A stretch of DNA of 64,000 nucleotides from Oscillospiraceae bacterium (GTDB lineage: Bacteria > Bacillota > Clostridia > Oscillospirales > Ruminococcaceae), in the NCBI GenBank assembly GCA_021200775.1, contig JAJQGB010000009.1, forward strand, positions 191,773-255,772, in the 5' to 3' direction. Below the pieces are notes generated by a model that was not told the DNA's origin, searched no databases, and was given only the letters and a program-made list of their open reading frames with translations. This document shows, in pieces, positions 37,150-47,690 of this stretch (within the stretch, counting starts at the first letter, position 1; each line of letters starts with the position of its first letter). The translations under genes and the position numbers were made by a program.

Positions 37150-38595
37150 CTATCGAGCGTTGTATTCGTCAATTTGTGCGTTCAGTTCTTCGATGTAGTA
37201 ATCAATCTGGTCTCTGTAGGTTTCTTTGAGCTGTGCCCAGGTTGAAGGCGATTTGTCACGTGTGATTCCGTTGGAGATAATTCCGAGAGCGTTGTCAAGT
37301 CCTTCCGGCAAATCTCCTGTGATGTCCATGATCTGATGGCTTGCCGCCAGCTCGTAGCAGATGTCGTCCATTGCGAGCATTTCGTCTGTCCAGAGATATA
37401 TCTCCTTAAGCTGCTTTTGATCGATATCGACAACCGTCGGGTCGATTATCTTGAATCTCTCGCAAGCAGCCAAGAGAGCCGCACCAGCGTGGTTTGAACC
37501 GCCGGTAATGAGCATATATCCCTTTGGAGAGGAGAGGAGGTAGTAGTTACCATCACCGCTTGAATCCCTCGGAATCGGGCAGAACATGACTTCGCCTTCG
37601 GTAATATCTCCCCAAAGAGGAGTAATTTCGTCAACCGGCATGGTGAAAGCACCTGTGCCGATTATGTAGAACAAGCAAAGACCGTCTGCGATACCTGCTC
37701 CGAATTGTGCACCACCTTTAGTTCTCAGAGCCCAATAGTTGTCACCTTCATGGTAAGTGCAACCGTTCTTCACAAGGTCGTAAATTAGGTTCTGAACACG
37801 CTCGATTTCGGGAGAATCCATATTTGAGTAGAAAACTCCGTCTTCAATCTGCAAAATCTGCTGACCAGTCGAATCGATAAGACCGCACTGGTAGGAATAA
37901 CCGTCAAGTGCGTATCTGTTCTCATCTCCATCAGAGAAATCAAGACACATTTCGTAGAACACATCCCATGTCCACTCGTTGTTGTAGTAGAGCTCTGCCG
38001 GGTCGTCAAATCCCCATTCCTCGATAACTCTTCGGTTGTATGAAACAACATAGTTATAGGTGAGGTCGGTGACAATTGCATAGTGCTCGTCGCCTAAAAC
38101 GAAGTAATCAGCAGTCTCTGCTACTCCTGACCAAAGGGGATTGGTGTAGTCGATGTAGTCATCAACCGCTGTAAAGGTGCCCTTGATACACTTCATCGGG
38201 TAAACAGCAGTAGCATTGGCTCCTGCCGGGTACATATCCGGCGATTTTGAAGAAAGGATCAGGTTTGCCAGGTCGTCGAATCTGTCGAAATAGTTTGTTT
38301 CAATCCATTCGATTGAGCTTCCGTATTTCTCGGTAAATGTGTAATAGCCGGTGTTGACAATCTCGTCTTCGGAATAGTTGTTGAACGGGTCATACCAGGC
38401 AAACCATTTGACGGTGGTGCCGGCACCTTCTGCTTCATCAACGTCCGGAAGTGTGATTCCTGCGGCGGCTAAAATTGCCACTGAGTCATCAGTCGACAGA
38501 GTCAGATACACAACTTCCCTTGTCGAAGTGCCACATCCGACCAGGGCAACAACCATGATGATTGTACACAGTATGGCTGAAATTCTTTTAAACAT
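37150..38595 (-). CDS. Extracellular solute-binding lipoprotein, paralog
   Basis: Lipobox VGCGTSTREV; close paralog of 38843. Confidence 0.8.
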   Translation of the reverse strand: MFKRISAILCTIIMVVALVGCGTSTREVVYLTLSTDDSVAILAAAGITLPDVDEAEGAGTTVKWFAWYDPFNNYSEDEIVNTGYYTFTEKYGSSIEWIETNYFDRFDDLANLILSSKSPDMYPAGANATAVYPMKCIKGTFTAVDDYIDYTNPLWSGVAETADYFVLGDEHYAIVTDLTYNYVVSYNRRVIEEWGFDDPAELYYNNEWTWDVFYEMCLDFSDGDENRYALDGYSYQCGLIDSTGQQILQIEDGVFYSNMDSPEIERVQNLIYDLVKNGCTYHEGDNYWALRTKGGAQFGAGIADGLCLFYIIGTGAFTMPVDEITPLWGDITEGEVMFCPIPRDSSGDGNYYLLSSPKGYMLITGGSNHAGAALLAACERFKIIDPTVVDIDQKQLKEIYLWTDEMLAMDDICYELAASHQIMDITGDLPEGLDNALGIISNGITRDKSPSTWAQLKETYRDQIDYYIEELNAQIDEYNAR

Positions 38596-38842
38596 GTTGT
38601 CCTCCTTATTTTGATATAATGTTCCATGTTCGCAGTAATGAACTGCTTGATGAGTTTATTGTACCGTATCTAAGGAAATGAGACAATGATTTTAAGAAAT
38701 GGCTTTATTGACTTTTTTCGTGAGGTTTAAGTCAAGAAAAAAGAAAATACCGACCGTTACAGCAGTACCTGACTCTGCTGTGTGGTCGGTATTTCCCCGT
38801 TGTGATACAGTTTAAAGAGACTTTAAACTGAGAAGCTTGCTG

Positions 38843-40291
38843 TTATGAGGCGTTGTACGCATCAATCTGTGCGTTCAGCTCATCGATGTAGTAATCAATC
38901 TGATCTTTGTAGGTTTCCTTGAGCTGTGCCCAGGTGGACGGATTATTGGTTCTTGTAATGCCGTTTGAGACGGAATTGAGAGCACTGTCTAAGCCGTCGT
39001 TCAGGTCTCCCGTCAGGTCCATTATCGGGTCGCGCAAGGCTATTTCGTAGCAGATGTCGTCCATTGCGAGCATTTCGTCTGTCCAGAGATATATCTCCTT
39101 AAGCTGCTTTTGATCGATATCGACAACCGTCGGGTCGATTATCTTGAATCTCTCGCAAGCAGCCAAGAGAGCCGCACCAGCGTGGTTTGAACCGCCGGTA
39201 ATAAGCATATATCCCTTTGGAGAGGAGAGGAGGTAGTAGTTACCATCACCATCATCGTCTCTCGGAAGCGGGCAGAACATGACTTCTCCCTCACTCACAT
39301 CACCCCAGAGAGGAGTGATTTCCTCAACAGTCATAGTGAAGTATTCGGGAGCGATTATGTAGAACAGGCAGAGACCGTCGGCAATTCCTGCGCCGAAGTT
39401 CGCACCGCCCTTTTCTCTCAGAGCCCAGTAGTTAGTGCCTTCGTGGTAGGTGCAACCGTTCTTCACGAGGTCATATATGAGGTTCTGAGCTCGCTCAATC
39501 TCGGGAGAATCTATATTTGAATAGAATGTGCCGTTCTCGTCAATCTGCAGAATCTGCTGTCCGGTCGATTCGATTATTCCGCCCTGATAGGCATAGCCGT
39601 CAAGGGCATATCTGTCTTCATCGCCATCGGAGAATTCGATGCACATTTCGTAGAATACATCCCATGTCCACTCGTCGTTGTAGAAGAGCTCTGCCGGGTC
39701 GTCAAAGCCGTACTCTTCAATAACTCTTCTGTTGTAGGATACAACGTTGTTATAGGCGACGTCGGTAACAATTGCATAATGCTCTCCGCCCAGGACGAAG
39801 TAGTCTGCGGCGTCAACCATTCCTGACCAAAGCGGGTCGGTATAGTCGATGTAGTCGTCAACCGACACGAAGGTGCCCTTTATGCACTTGGTCGGATATA
39901 CGGCAGTCGAGTTGAAGCCTGCAGGGTACATGTCGGGCGACTGACTCGACAGAATCAGGTTTGCAAGGTCGTCGTATCTTTCAAAGTAGGTTGTCTCAAT
40001 CCATTCGATGGAGCAACCGTATTTTTCTGTGAATGTGAAGTAACCGGTGTTTACGATTTCATCCTCGCTGTAGTTATGGAACTGGTCGTACCATGCGAAC
40101 CACTTTACAACCGAATTCGCTCCTTCGGCTTCCTCGACGTCGGGGAGGGTAATTCCTGCCGCCGCCAATATCGCCGCAGAGTCCTCGGTTGACAGTGTAA
40201 GGTATACAATCTCTCTTGATGAACTGCCGCACCCGACAAGGGCAATAACCATGACGAGAGTACATATTATAGCTGAAATCCTCTTGAACAT
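38843..40291 (-). CDS. Extracellular solute-binding lipoprotein, paralog
   Basis: Lipobox VGCGSSSREI. Confidence 0.8.
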   Translation of the reverse strand: MFKRISAIICTLVMVIALVGCGSSSREIVYLTLSTEDSAAILAAAGITLPDVEEAEGANSVVKWFAWYDQFHNYSEDEIVNTGYFTFTEKYGCSIEWIETTYFERYDDLANLILSSQSPDMYPAGFNSTAVYPTKCIKGTFVSVDDYIDYTDPLWSGMVDAADYFVLGGEHYAIVTDVAYNNVVSYNRRVIEEYGFDDPAELFYNDEWTWDVFYEMCIEFSDGDEDRYALDGYAYQGGIIESTGQQILQIDENGTFYSNIDSPEIERAQNLIYDLVKNGCTYHEGTNYWALREKGGANFGAGIADGLCLFYIIAPEYFTMTVEEITPLWGDVSEGEVMFCPLPRDDDGDGNYYLLSSPKGYMLITGGSNHAGAALLAACERFKIIDPTVVDIDQKQLKEIYLWTDEMLAMDDICYEIALRDPIMDLTGDLNDGLDSALNSVSNGITRTNNPSTWAQLKETYKDQIDYYIDELNAQIDAYNAS

Positions 40292-40487
40292 ATTGTCCTC
40301 CTTCTATGATATAATGTTCTTATTTGTTGTGGAATCTGTCCTACAACTAACATTATATCTCATTTAAAGGAGAAACGCAATGATTATAAGAAATGACTTT
40401 ATTGATGAATCCTGAGATTTTCAGAATCGCTATTGATGAATACTAATCAGAAAATTGACGAAAAATCGCAATTTTATTGACCTATAA

Positions 40488-41426
40488 TCACGATTGGCAA
40501 AAATCATTGACGAAAAGTCTTCCCTGATACGAATTTCTTGATTTAAGCTCATGTTCAATCCCACCCAGAACGCTTCTTTTGTCAATGCTCCATTTTGGAG
40601 CCACAAGAGTGTTCCTGTCGCCGTCTCCTGTGAGTCTTCCGATAACCGTTTCTGGCGGAAGAATCTCCAGCTGGTCGCAGACAATTGAGATATACTCTTC
40701 TTTTGAAAGGGTTTTAAGCTCGCCTGAGAGATATCTCTTCTCATCCAAAGTGCCTTTGATTACGTGCATCAGGTGAATCTTTATTTCGTAAGGTCGAAGG
40801 CTCGCCACGTCCCGTGCGGTCGCAAGCATATCGTCTCTTGATTCGCCGACAAGACCGTTTATGATGTGCACGCATGTCCTGATGTTTCTCTCCCGTAGTG
40901 AATTATAGCCAGCTAAGAATTCCGAATAGCTGTGCCCACGGTTGATGAGGTTCGCCGTGTCATCATTGGAGCTCTGAAGCCCCAGCTCAACCGTCAGATA
41001 AGTTTTCCGGTTTATCTCCGACAGCAGATTGAGCACTTCATCACCGAGGCAGTCTGCTCTTGTGGCAATCGACAGCCCGACAGCCGGAAGTGCCAGGCAA
41101 TCGGAGTAAACACGCCTGAGAGTTGCAACATCCGAATAGGTGTTGCTCCCGGCCTGCAGATAGGCGATGTATTTCGTCTCGCCCCATTTGTTAAGATACA
41201 GTGCTTTCGTCTTTTCAAACTGCTTGGCAAGGCTTTCTTTAGGATTTCCTGCAAATTCGCCCGAAAGCGCACTTGAACAGTAACTGCAACCGCCGAACCC
41301 TGTTTTTCCATCACGATTCGGGCAGGAGAACCCGGCATTCAGAGGAATTTTTACGACCTTTTCGCCGAATTCACGCTTCAGAACTGCGTCGAGCGACAGA
41401 TATCTCTGCCTTCCGTATGGGTTCAC
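40488..41426 (-). CDS. TIGR01212-like radical SAM protein
   Basis: SLDAVLKREFGEKVVKIPLNAGFSCPNRDGKTGFGGCSYCSS; ELGLQSSNDDTANLINRGH. Confidence 0.85.
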   Translation of the reverse strand: MNPYGRQRYLSLDAVLKREFGEKVVKIPLNAGFSCPNRDGKTGFGGCSYCSSALSGEFAGNPKESLAKQFEKTKALYLNKWGETKYIAYLQAGSNTYSDVATLRRVYSDCLALPAVGLSIATRADCLGDEVLNLLSEINRKTYLTVELGLQSSNDDTANLINRGHSYSEFLAGYNSLRERNIRTCVHIINGLVGESRDDMLATARDVASLRPYEIKIHLMHVIKGTLDEKRYLSGELKTLSKEEYISIVCDQLEILPPETVIGRLTGDGDRNTLVAPKWSIDKRSVLGGIEHELKSRNSYQGRLFVNDFCQS

Positions 41427-42589
41427 TCGTCTCCACCCTCTTCAGGGATTACCGGAGCTTCCGAAACTGTGGTGACCTCGGCGGAAGTAGCCGGAGCCTC
41501 GCTCTGTTCGGTGGCAGATGTCGCTTCGGAGGAAGCGGTTGTGGTTTCAGACGAAGCTGTCGTCGACTCGGTAGTCGATTCGGTCGTCGGCGAAGTTGTT
41601 GCCGGTGCGGCTGTGACAGTCGGCATGGTGTATGTGGTGCCCGGGTAGTTCGAGTTGATTCTGGTTGTTGTGGTGGCTTCTGTTGTCGTTTCCTCGGTGG
41701 TGGTTGTCACCTCGGTTGTCTCCTCGGGAACGGTGGTCGTAGCCTCGGTCGTTTCCTCGGTGGTCGTGGCTTCAGTGGTCGCCTCGGTTGTGGTGGTGAC
41801 TACCACCTTCGTGTCGCTCAGATACTCCGCATAGACATAAGCCCTGATTCCGCTGTAGTAGATTTCAGCCCAGCCATCCTCACGGATTTCGATAACGTCG
41901 ACCTCGGCATTGACGCTGAAGTAGCCGAGCATCATAGCATCGTTTGAAGGTTCAAGCCTTATATTGACCGTTCCTGCGGCGTACATTATATATGTATCGG
42001 GGACTTCCTCCTCGGTGACTTCGGTTGTGGCAGTGGTGATTACTTCGGTTGTCGTCGCAACTGTGGTGACGACAGGCTCGGTTACCTCCGGCTCTTCGAA
42101 TTCAACAGGTTCTTCAATCTCTTCTTCCTCCGGCTCCTCGTCACTCTCCGACTTCGGAGCAAACCCCAGAAGCTCTCCGACATCCGAAAGCCCGTCGCCG
42201 AAGGGAAGAGTAGTGTTATAAGCATAGGTAAGGTTCGACAAGTAGCTTCCGTCCATGACCGTTTCGGTCGAAAGCTTGACGGTGAAGACCTCCGAAAAGT
42301 CCGAACGATTTATAAGAATAAAACTGATTGCAAAGAACAGCAGAACCAGAACCGGAACCGTAAATCCGATGAAGTTGTATCTGTCTGCACCCTGCTCCTG
42401 GCTCAAATCGGTCAGCAGTTCGTCGGCATCGGCGTTTGCATTTCTGACGGCTCGTGAGTAGCTTATGTCGAACTCGTCGCCTTTTTGTCCGATTTCAAAT
42501 CTCGGTGCGGATTTTTCTTCGGTTTCGGTATTCACAGTTTCCTGAGCTTCGACAGCGGGGGAGACGTTTTTCTTTTTCTTTTTAGCCAA
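41423..42589 (-). CDS. Single-TM protein with SH3b-like domain and Thr-rich tail; possible truncated DHHW-like N-terminus
   Basis: TM VPVLVLLFFAISFIL; MDGSYLSNLTYAYNTTLPFGDGL; YAAGTVNIRLEPSNDAMMLGYF SH3b; TTTEATTT tail. Confidence 0.65.
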   Translation of the reverse strand: MAKKKKKNVSPAVEAQETVNTETEEKSAPRFEIGQKGDEFDISYSRAVRNANADADELLTDLSQEQGADRYNFIGFTVPVLVLLFFAISFILINRSDFSEVFTVKLSTETVMDGSYLSNLTYAYNTTLPFGDGLSDVGELLGFAPKSESDEEPEEEEIEEPVEFEEPEVTEPVVTTVATTTEVITTATTEVTEEEVPDTYIMYAAGTVNIRLEPSNDAMMLGYFSVNAEVDVIEIREDGWAEIYYSGIRAYVYAEYLSDTKVVVTTTTEATTEATTTEETTEATTTVPEETTEVTTTTEETTTEATTTTRINSNYPGTTYTMPTVTAAPATTSPTTESTTESTTASSETTTASSEATSATEQSEAPATSAEVTTVSEAPVIPEEGGDE

Positions 42590-42602
42590 CTTTAACCCTC
42601 CC

Positions 42603-43904
42603 TTATGCCATAGCCGCCGTTACCATAGCAACGGTTGAAACCACGAGAAGAAGTGTCACCAAAACGGTGCTCACAACTCTTATTGTTCCGTAAGAATTCT
42701 CGTTTTCCGTCATTATCTTTCGCTTCAGAACACCCGCAAGCGGTCTCAGCGGCGAGATGTAGAAAATCGCAATCAGCATGTACACCCAGCTCCTCGAAAG
42801 CTCCTCCCAGAAACTGTAGCTTATGAGATAGGAATAGCTCCCGCCGAAGAGGGAATCAATCCAGTTTCCGAAGCCGGAGAACGCACAGAGAATAACCGCA
42901 AGTATCGAAATTGCAAATGTGAAAATCCCCGCCGGAACCGATTTTTTTGTCTCAAAGAACTTCTGAAGCACTATTGCGACGCCGGCTATAAAGACAAGCG
43001 CAACTCCGCCTGCTCCGAATCCGAGCGAAATTCCCGCAACCACGCAAAGCCCGACAGCCGACAAAATCAGCCAGAGCTGATTGTCCGTAAGCTTCTCAGT
43101 AGCCGTCTCGTATGTGGGACTTACAGCCCCGACGTGGTCTATCATAAGACTTTTTGGAAGGAAGCACCCTGAGTGAAGCTCAATCCGATATCCACTCATC
43201 AGCATCAAGCCTTCCGACATCGAAAGATATCCTAAAGCCACGACATAAATCTCAATCGCCGTGAATATGACTCCCAGAATCAGGTTGAGCATGGGAAGCG
43301 AACCCTCATACAGTGCGGCTGTTCTCAGCCTTTCGAGAGAATATCCCAGGACAGTGACAGCACCGAGTCCGCAGATGAACCTTTCCAAGCCGGAAGAAAG
43401 CATCGCAAGCCCCGATTTGCGCTCTTTAATCGCATCTTTAATTTCAGAATAGCTGATAATCGGGGAGATAGCCATCATCTCAAACGAAATCAGGTACACG
43501 GACAGGTCGACAAAGTTCTTCTCCGCACCGTCTTCTTTGGAGTCTTTTAAATAGAGAACCGAGCGGATGTCGAAGAGAATGAACCCGATTGCCGAGACGG
43601 TGCCACTTATCGTCCCGTGCGAGCCTAGAGACACGATAGGGAAGAGCGACAGGATTACTGTTACTGCACCTGCCACGATTCTCAGCCACGGCATTTTTCT
43701 GCCTTCGCAGAGCCTTGCCGCAAGGTAGATAAGGAATATTACGCCTAAAATCAGAGCATAATATAACGGTCTCGCCCAGGCGATGAAAATCACCGACATG
43801 ATTAAGGATATGAGGTTTTTATTCCTCGTCTCACTGCACAGAAGAGTGAGAATCATATATATAGGTAAAAAGCAGAAAACAAATATAAGGTCGGTGTACG
43901 ACAA
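42603..43904 (-). CDS. Polytopic membrane protein, divergent MBOAT/AlgI-like
   Basis: LSYTDLIFVFCFLPIYMI N-terminus with TTG start and RBS gggag; AISPIISYSEI, GLERFICGL, ALGYLSMSEGLMLMSGY segments resemble AlgI-type proteins. Confidence 0.55.
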   Translation of the reverse strand: MSYTDLIFVFCFLPIYMILTLLCSETRNKNLISLIMSVIFIAWARPLYYALILGVIFLIYLAARLCEGRKMPWLRIVAGAVTVILSLFPIVSLGSHGTISGTVSAIGFILFDIRSVLYLKDSKEDGAEKNFVDLSVYLISFEMMAISPIISYSEIKDAIKERKSGLAMLSSGLERFICGLGAVTVLGYSLERLRTAALYEGSLPMLNLILGVIFTAIEIYVVALGYLSMSEGLMLMSGYRIELHSGCFLPKSLMIDHVGAVSPTYETATEKLTDNQLWLILSAVGLCVVAGISLGFGAGGVALVFIAGVAIVLQKFFETKKSVPAGIFTFAISILAVILCAFSGFGNWIDSLFGGSYSYLISYSFWEELSRSWVYMLIAIFYISPLRPLAGVLKRKIMTENENSYGTIRVVSTVLVTLLLVVSTVAMVTAAMA

Positions 43905-44105
43905 TTTATAATCTCCCTTCGGATTAGTGCTGTCAGAAATCGGCAGTGTCATAATTGTATCACAAAAACACGAACATATCAAGCTTTCTCACGAACTTCC
44001 CCGTTTCAAATCTTAAAATATTCTGTATTCCTTCATGTGATTTACACATTCGGGCTTATAATTAATAGCATAGGGGAGCGGAACGGGAACGGAGGACGCA
44101 TATTT

Positions 44106-45638
44106 ATGAATGATAATTTCAACGAGAATGAAAATAGAATAGATGAGAATGTTCAGTCCGGCGAACCGGTAACCGGTGATGATGGCGTTGTTGAAGCTAC
44201 AGTTGTAGAGGAATCGGACGCTATGGATTCACACCAGGAAACTGCTACGGATGAGGAACCGACAACCGAGAGCACTTCGGGAGCAGGCTCCTATACCAGC
44301 ACCGGCAACTCGCAGAGCACCTATACCCAGAATCCGTACTCCTATTCGGGACAGAACTACAGCTACGGAAGCTACAATTCAAATCAGACAGGCAACCGGA
44401 GCGAATATGTCTACAGCACTCCCACACCCAAGAAAAAGGGCAACGGCGGTAAGGTTGCAATCGGAATCATCGTCGGAATACTTGCAGTGTTCGTGGTTTC
44501 GGTAACAGCAATCTCAGCATACATTGCTCTCAGTGGCGACACTTTTGAAACGACAAATCGGGGCAACGACATCGACAACAGCAAGCCCGCAACCACAACC
44601 CAGACCACCACTGAAGAAGACGAGGTTGTTCTGGATGAAAGCGAAGACGAGACTTCTTTGGACGTAGTCGCTGATGATTCGACCGCCGAAGCGTCCAGCA
44701 GAGAATATCCCACTTTAGAACAGTTTATAACATCTGATGGCAGTTACACCCTCACTGAAATATACGAGAAGGTTTCTCCTTCAGTAGTTGGAGTCTCCTC
44801 CACAACTAACAGCGGAAGTGCCACCGGAACGGGAATAATCCTTACCGAGGATGGCTACATCTTAACATGCGCCCATGTTGTTGAGGACGCAACAACCATT
44901 GCAATCGTCGATTCGGAAATGAACCAGTATGAGGCAACCTTAATCGGCGAGGACTCTCAGTCGGATATCGCAGTCTTAAAGATTGATGCCGAAGGACTCA
45001 CTGCGGCAGAGCTCGGAGTTTCATCCGACCTCAAAGTCGGCGAAGCGGCAATCGTAATCGGAAATCCGTTGGGATATGACCTCTACGGCTCAATGTCCGT
45101 GGGAATTGTATCGGGACTCAACCGTACACTCAATATAAACGGCAAGGATATGACTTTAATCCAGACCGACGCTTCCGTCAACAGCGGTAACTCGGGAGGT
45201 CCGATGGTTAATGCCTACGGTCAGGTTATCGGAATTATCTCCGCAAAGGTTTCCTCTTCCTATGGCGAAGGACTCGGATTTGCAATCCCGATTGATGACG
45301 CACTCCCTATTGTAAACGACCTTATTCAGTACGGCTACGTCACCGGCAGACCTTCAATAGGAATCACCGGCGAGGATATAACGGTTTACGTCGCATTCTA
45401 CTATGGAATCCCGCAGGGCGTCATGGTTCGTTACGTAACGCCTGATTCCGGTGCAGACATTGCCGGGGTTGAGGCTTACGACATAATCGTCGGAGTCAAT
45501 GACGAGACCATCACAACCATGGATGAACTCACAAATATCAAAAACAACTACTCCGTAGGCGACACGATTACACTTAATATCTATCGCAACGGAACATATA
45601 TCGACCTTGAAGTCGAGCTTATGGAAATCACAGGTTGA
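44106..45638 (+). CDS. HtrA/DegP-like S1C serine protease with TM and PDZ
   Basis: LTCAHVVE, SDIAVLKID, SVNSGNSGGPMVN, C-terminal PDZ; start at ATG 44106. Confidence 0.92.
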   Translation: MNDNFNENENRIDENVQSGEPVTGDDGVVEATVVEESDAMDSHQETATDEEPTTESTSGAGSYTSTGNSQSTYTQNPYSYSGQNYSYGSYNSNQTGNRSEYVYSTPTPKKKGNGGKVAIGIIVGILAVFVVSVTAISAYIALSGDTFETTNRGNDIDNSKPATTTQTTTEEDEVVLDESEDETSLDVVADDSTAEASSREYPTLEQFITSDGSYTLTEIYEKVSPSVVGVSSTTNSGSATGTGIILTEDGYILTCAHVVEDATTIAIVDSEMNQYEATLIGEDSQSDIAVLKIDAEGLTAAELGVSSDLKVGEAAIVIGNPLGYDLYGSMSVGIVSGLNRTLNINGKDMTLIQTDASVNSGNSGGPMVNAYGQVIGIISAKVSSSYGEGLGFAIPIDDALPIVNDLIQYGYVTGRPSIGITGEDITVYVAFYYGIPQGVMVRYVTPDSGADIAGVEAYDIIVGVNDETITTMDELTNIKNNYSVGDTITLNIYRNGTYIDLEVELMEITG

Positions 45639-45777
45639 TTTTACTTGGATATCGGCGCGGTATGGCGCAATTGAAGCACAACTGCGTTGTACTGACGCTA
45701 ACTAATTGACATACAGATATCGCGAGCCTAGCGGGGAGGCTCCCACAGGATAAACCTTGGAAATATCCCCAACAAAC

Positions 45778-45950
45778 AGTTACGCGAAAGCTTTTTCATA
45801 TTTTTCCCTTTCTTTGCTTGCGGGTCGGGAAACCGTCCCGACCCGTGAGCGCCCCCTTTCCAAATTCGCCAGTTACGCGAAAGCTTTTTCATATTTTTCC
45901 CTTTCTTTGCCTACGGGTCGGTCTCCGACCCGTAGGCGCCCCCTTTTATA
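45778..45950. repeat. Tandem duplication, two ~90-bp units each ending in a hairpin
   Basis: AGTTACGCGAAAGCTTTTTCATATTTTTCCCTTTCTTTGC at 45778-45817 and 45871-45910. Confidence 0.85.
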
Positions 45951-46093
45951 AACCCCTCCACCACCGCCTACGGCGGCGGTCCCCCTCCCCTTTCAGGGGA
46001 GGCTTTTTGTATCCTCTCGTAAGCTCTTGCAAAGAGGCAGTCATAGGCTCCCCTGAAAGGGGAGCTGTCAGCGAAGCTGACTGAGGGGTTTCC
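45950..46093. repeat. Dispersed palindromic intergenic repeat, copy D
   Basis: AAACCCCTCC...CCTCCCCTTTCAGGGGAGG...CTCCCCTGAAAGGGGAGCTGTCAGCGAAGCTGACTGAGGGGTTTCC. Confidence 0.85.
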
Positions 46094-46173
46094 GAAAATA
46101 ATACTTGTCAAACGGCGAAAACTGTGCTATTATAATTGTGCTTATAACCGAAATTTCGGAAGGAGATATATTA

Positions 46174-47616
46174 ATGGCAAACGACAAAAAAGCCGTATCG
46201 CAGATTACCTCTATGAACGAGGATTTTGCACAGTGGTATACGGACATAGTTAAGAAAGCGGAGCTTATCGAATATTCAAGCGTCAAGGGCTGTATGGTTA
46301 TCCGCCCTTATGGTTACGCTATCTGGGAAAATATGCAGAAGCTCCTTGATTCAAGATTCAAGGCTCTGGGTGTTGAGAACGTCTACATGCCGATGTTCAT
46401 CCCCGAGAGCTTACTCAATAAAGAAAAAGACCACGTCGAGGGCTTTGCTCCCGAGGTTGCATGGGTTACCCACGGCGGCAACGACAAGCTCGAAGAGAGA
46501 CTTTGCGTCAGACCGACCTCCGAAACCCTCTTCTGTGAGCACTATGCGAATATAATTCACTCCTATCGTGATTTGCCGAAGCTCTATAATCAGTGGGTTT
46601 CCGTCGTAAGATGGGAGAAGACTACAAGACCGTTCCTCCGTTCAAGAGAATTTCTCTGGCAGGAGGGTCACACCATCCACGAAACCGCCGAGGAAGCGGA
46701 AGCATTCACAGAAAAGATGCTTGAAACCTATGCCGAGTTCTGCGAGACAGAGCTTGCAATGCCAGTTGTCAAGGGCAAGAAGACCGACAGCGACAAGTTT
46801 GCCGGTGCAGTCTCCACCTATGCAATCGAAGCTCTCATGCACGACGGCAAGGCTTTGCAGGCTGGAACATCCCACTATTTTGGCGACGGCTTTGCAAAGG
46901 CTTTCGGCATCACCTATACCGACAAGAACAACTCCGTCAAGATTCCTTATCAGACCTCTTGGGGAGTCACAACCCGCCTCATCGGCGCAATCATCATGAC
47001 TCACGGTGACGACAATGGCTTGGTTCTCCCGCCGGCAGTAGCACCCGTCCAGGTTGTAATCGTTCCGGTTGCACAGCACAAGGAAGGCGTTTTGGATAAA
47101 GCTCACGAGCTTTATGACACTCTTAACGCCGCTGGAATCAGAGTCAAGCTTGACGACAGCGAAAACTCTCCCGGATGGAAATATGCCGAGTACGAAATGC
47201 GTGGCGTTCCGGTAAGAGTCGAAATTGGTCCCCGTGACATCGAAGAGAACCACTGCGTTGCTGTTCTTCGTCACAACAGAAAGAAAGAATTTATCTCTCT
47301 TGATAATCTTGTAGAGGGCATCAAAGCCTGCCTTCAGGAAGTCCACGACGGTATGTTTGAAGCCGCAACAAAGAGACAGGAAGAGAAGACCTATTCCTGC
47401 ACCAGTATCGACGAAATCAACGAAACGCTGGAGAAGAACGGCGACGGTTTCGTCAAGGCAATGTGGTGCGGCGACGAAGCCTGCGAGGACAAGGTCAAGG
47501 AACTCACCGGCGTCGGCTCCCGTTGCATCCCGTTCGAGCAGGAGCACCTTGACGATAAGTGCGTCTGCTGTGGCAAACCGGCTAAGTGCATGGTAATGTG
47601 GGGCAAAGCGTACTAA
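46174..47616 (+). CDS. proS: Prolyl-tRNA synthetase (short archaeal/eukaryote-like type)
   Basis: [62 protein letters not shown]; zinc-binding C-terminus. Confidence 0.95.
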   Translation: MANDKKAVSQITSMNEDFAQWYTDIVKKAELIEYSSVKGCMVIRPYGYAIWENMQKLLDSRFKALGVENVYMPMFIPESLLNKEKDHVEGFAPEVAWVTHGGNDKLEERLCVRPTSETLFCEHYANIIHSYRDLPKLYNQWVSVVRWEKTTRPFLRSREFLWQEGHTIHETAEEAEAFTEKMLETYAEFCETELAMPVVKGKKTDSDKFAGAVSTYAIEALMHDGKALQAGTSHYFGDGFAKAFGITYTDKNNSVKIPYQTSWGVTTRLIGAIIMTHGDDNGLVLPPAVAPVQVVIVPVAQHKEGVLDKAHELYDTLNAAGIRVKLDDSENSPGWKYAEYEMRGVPVRVEIGPRDIEENHCVAVLRHNRKKEFISLDNLVEGIKACLQEVHDGMFEAATKRQEEKTYSCTSIDEINETLEKNGDGFVKAMWCGDEACEDKVKELTGVGSRCIPFEQEHLDDKCVCCGKPAKCMVMWGKAY

Positions 47617-47690
47617 TAGCCTCACCTGAGAAGGGGACACTTGCCTTTGGCAAGCGTGGACGCACCGTAGGTGCGGACGGAGGGGTTTCC
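47617..47690. repeat. Partial palindromic repeat, copy E
   Basis: AGCCTCACCTGAGAAGGGGACAC...GGACGGAGGGGTTTCC. Confidence 0.65.

Noticed and set aside
41273-41947. 224-aa plus-strand Gly/Arg/Cys-rich ORF
   Set aside because: Antisense to the SH3/Thr-rich protein and TIGR01212-like gene.
44106-45638. HtrA considered as part of the signalling island
   Set aside because: Separated by unrelated genes and its promoter lacks the AAACTACGG element; a generic HtrA is more likely.
46642-47640. 332-aa minus-strand ORF
   Set aside because: Antisense to proS, which is well supported; a by-product of codon bias.
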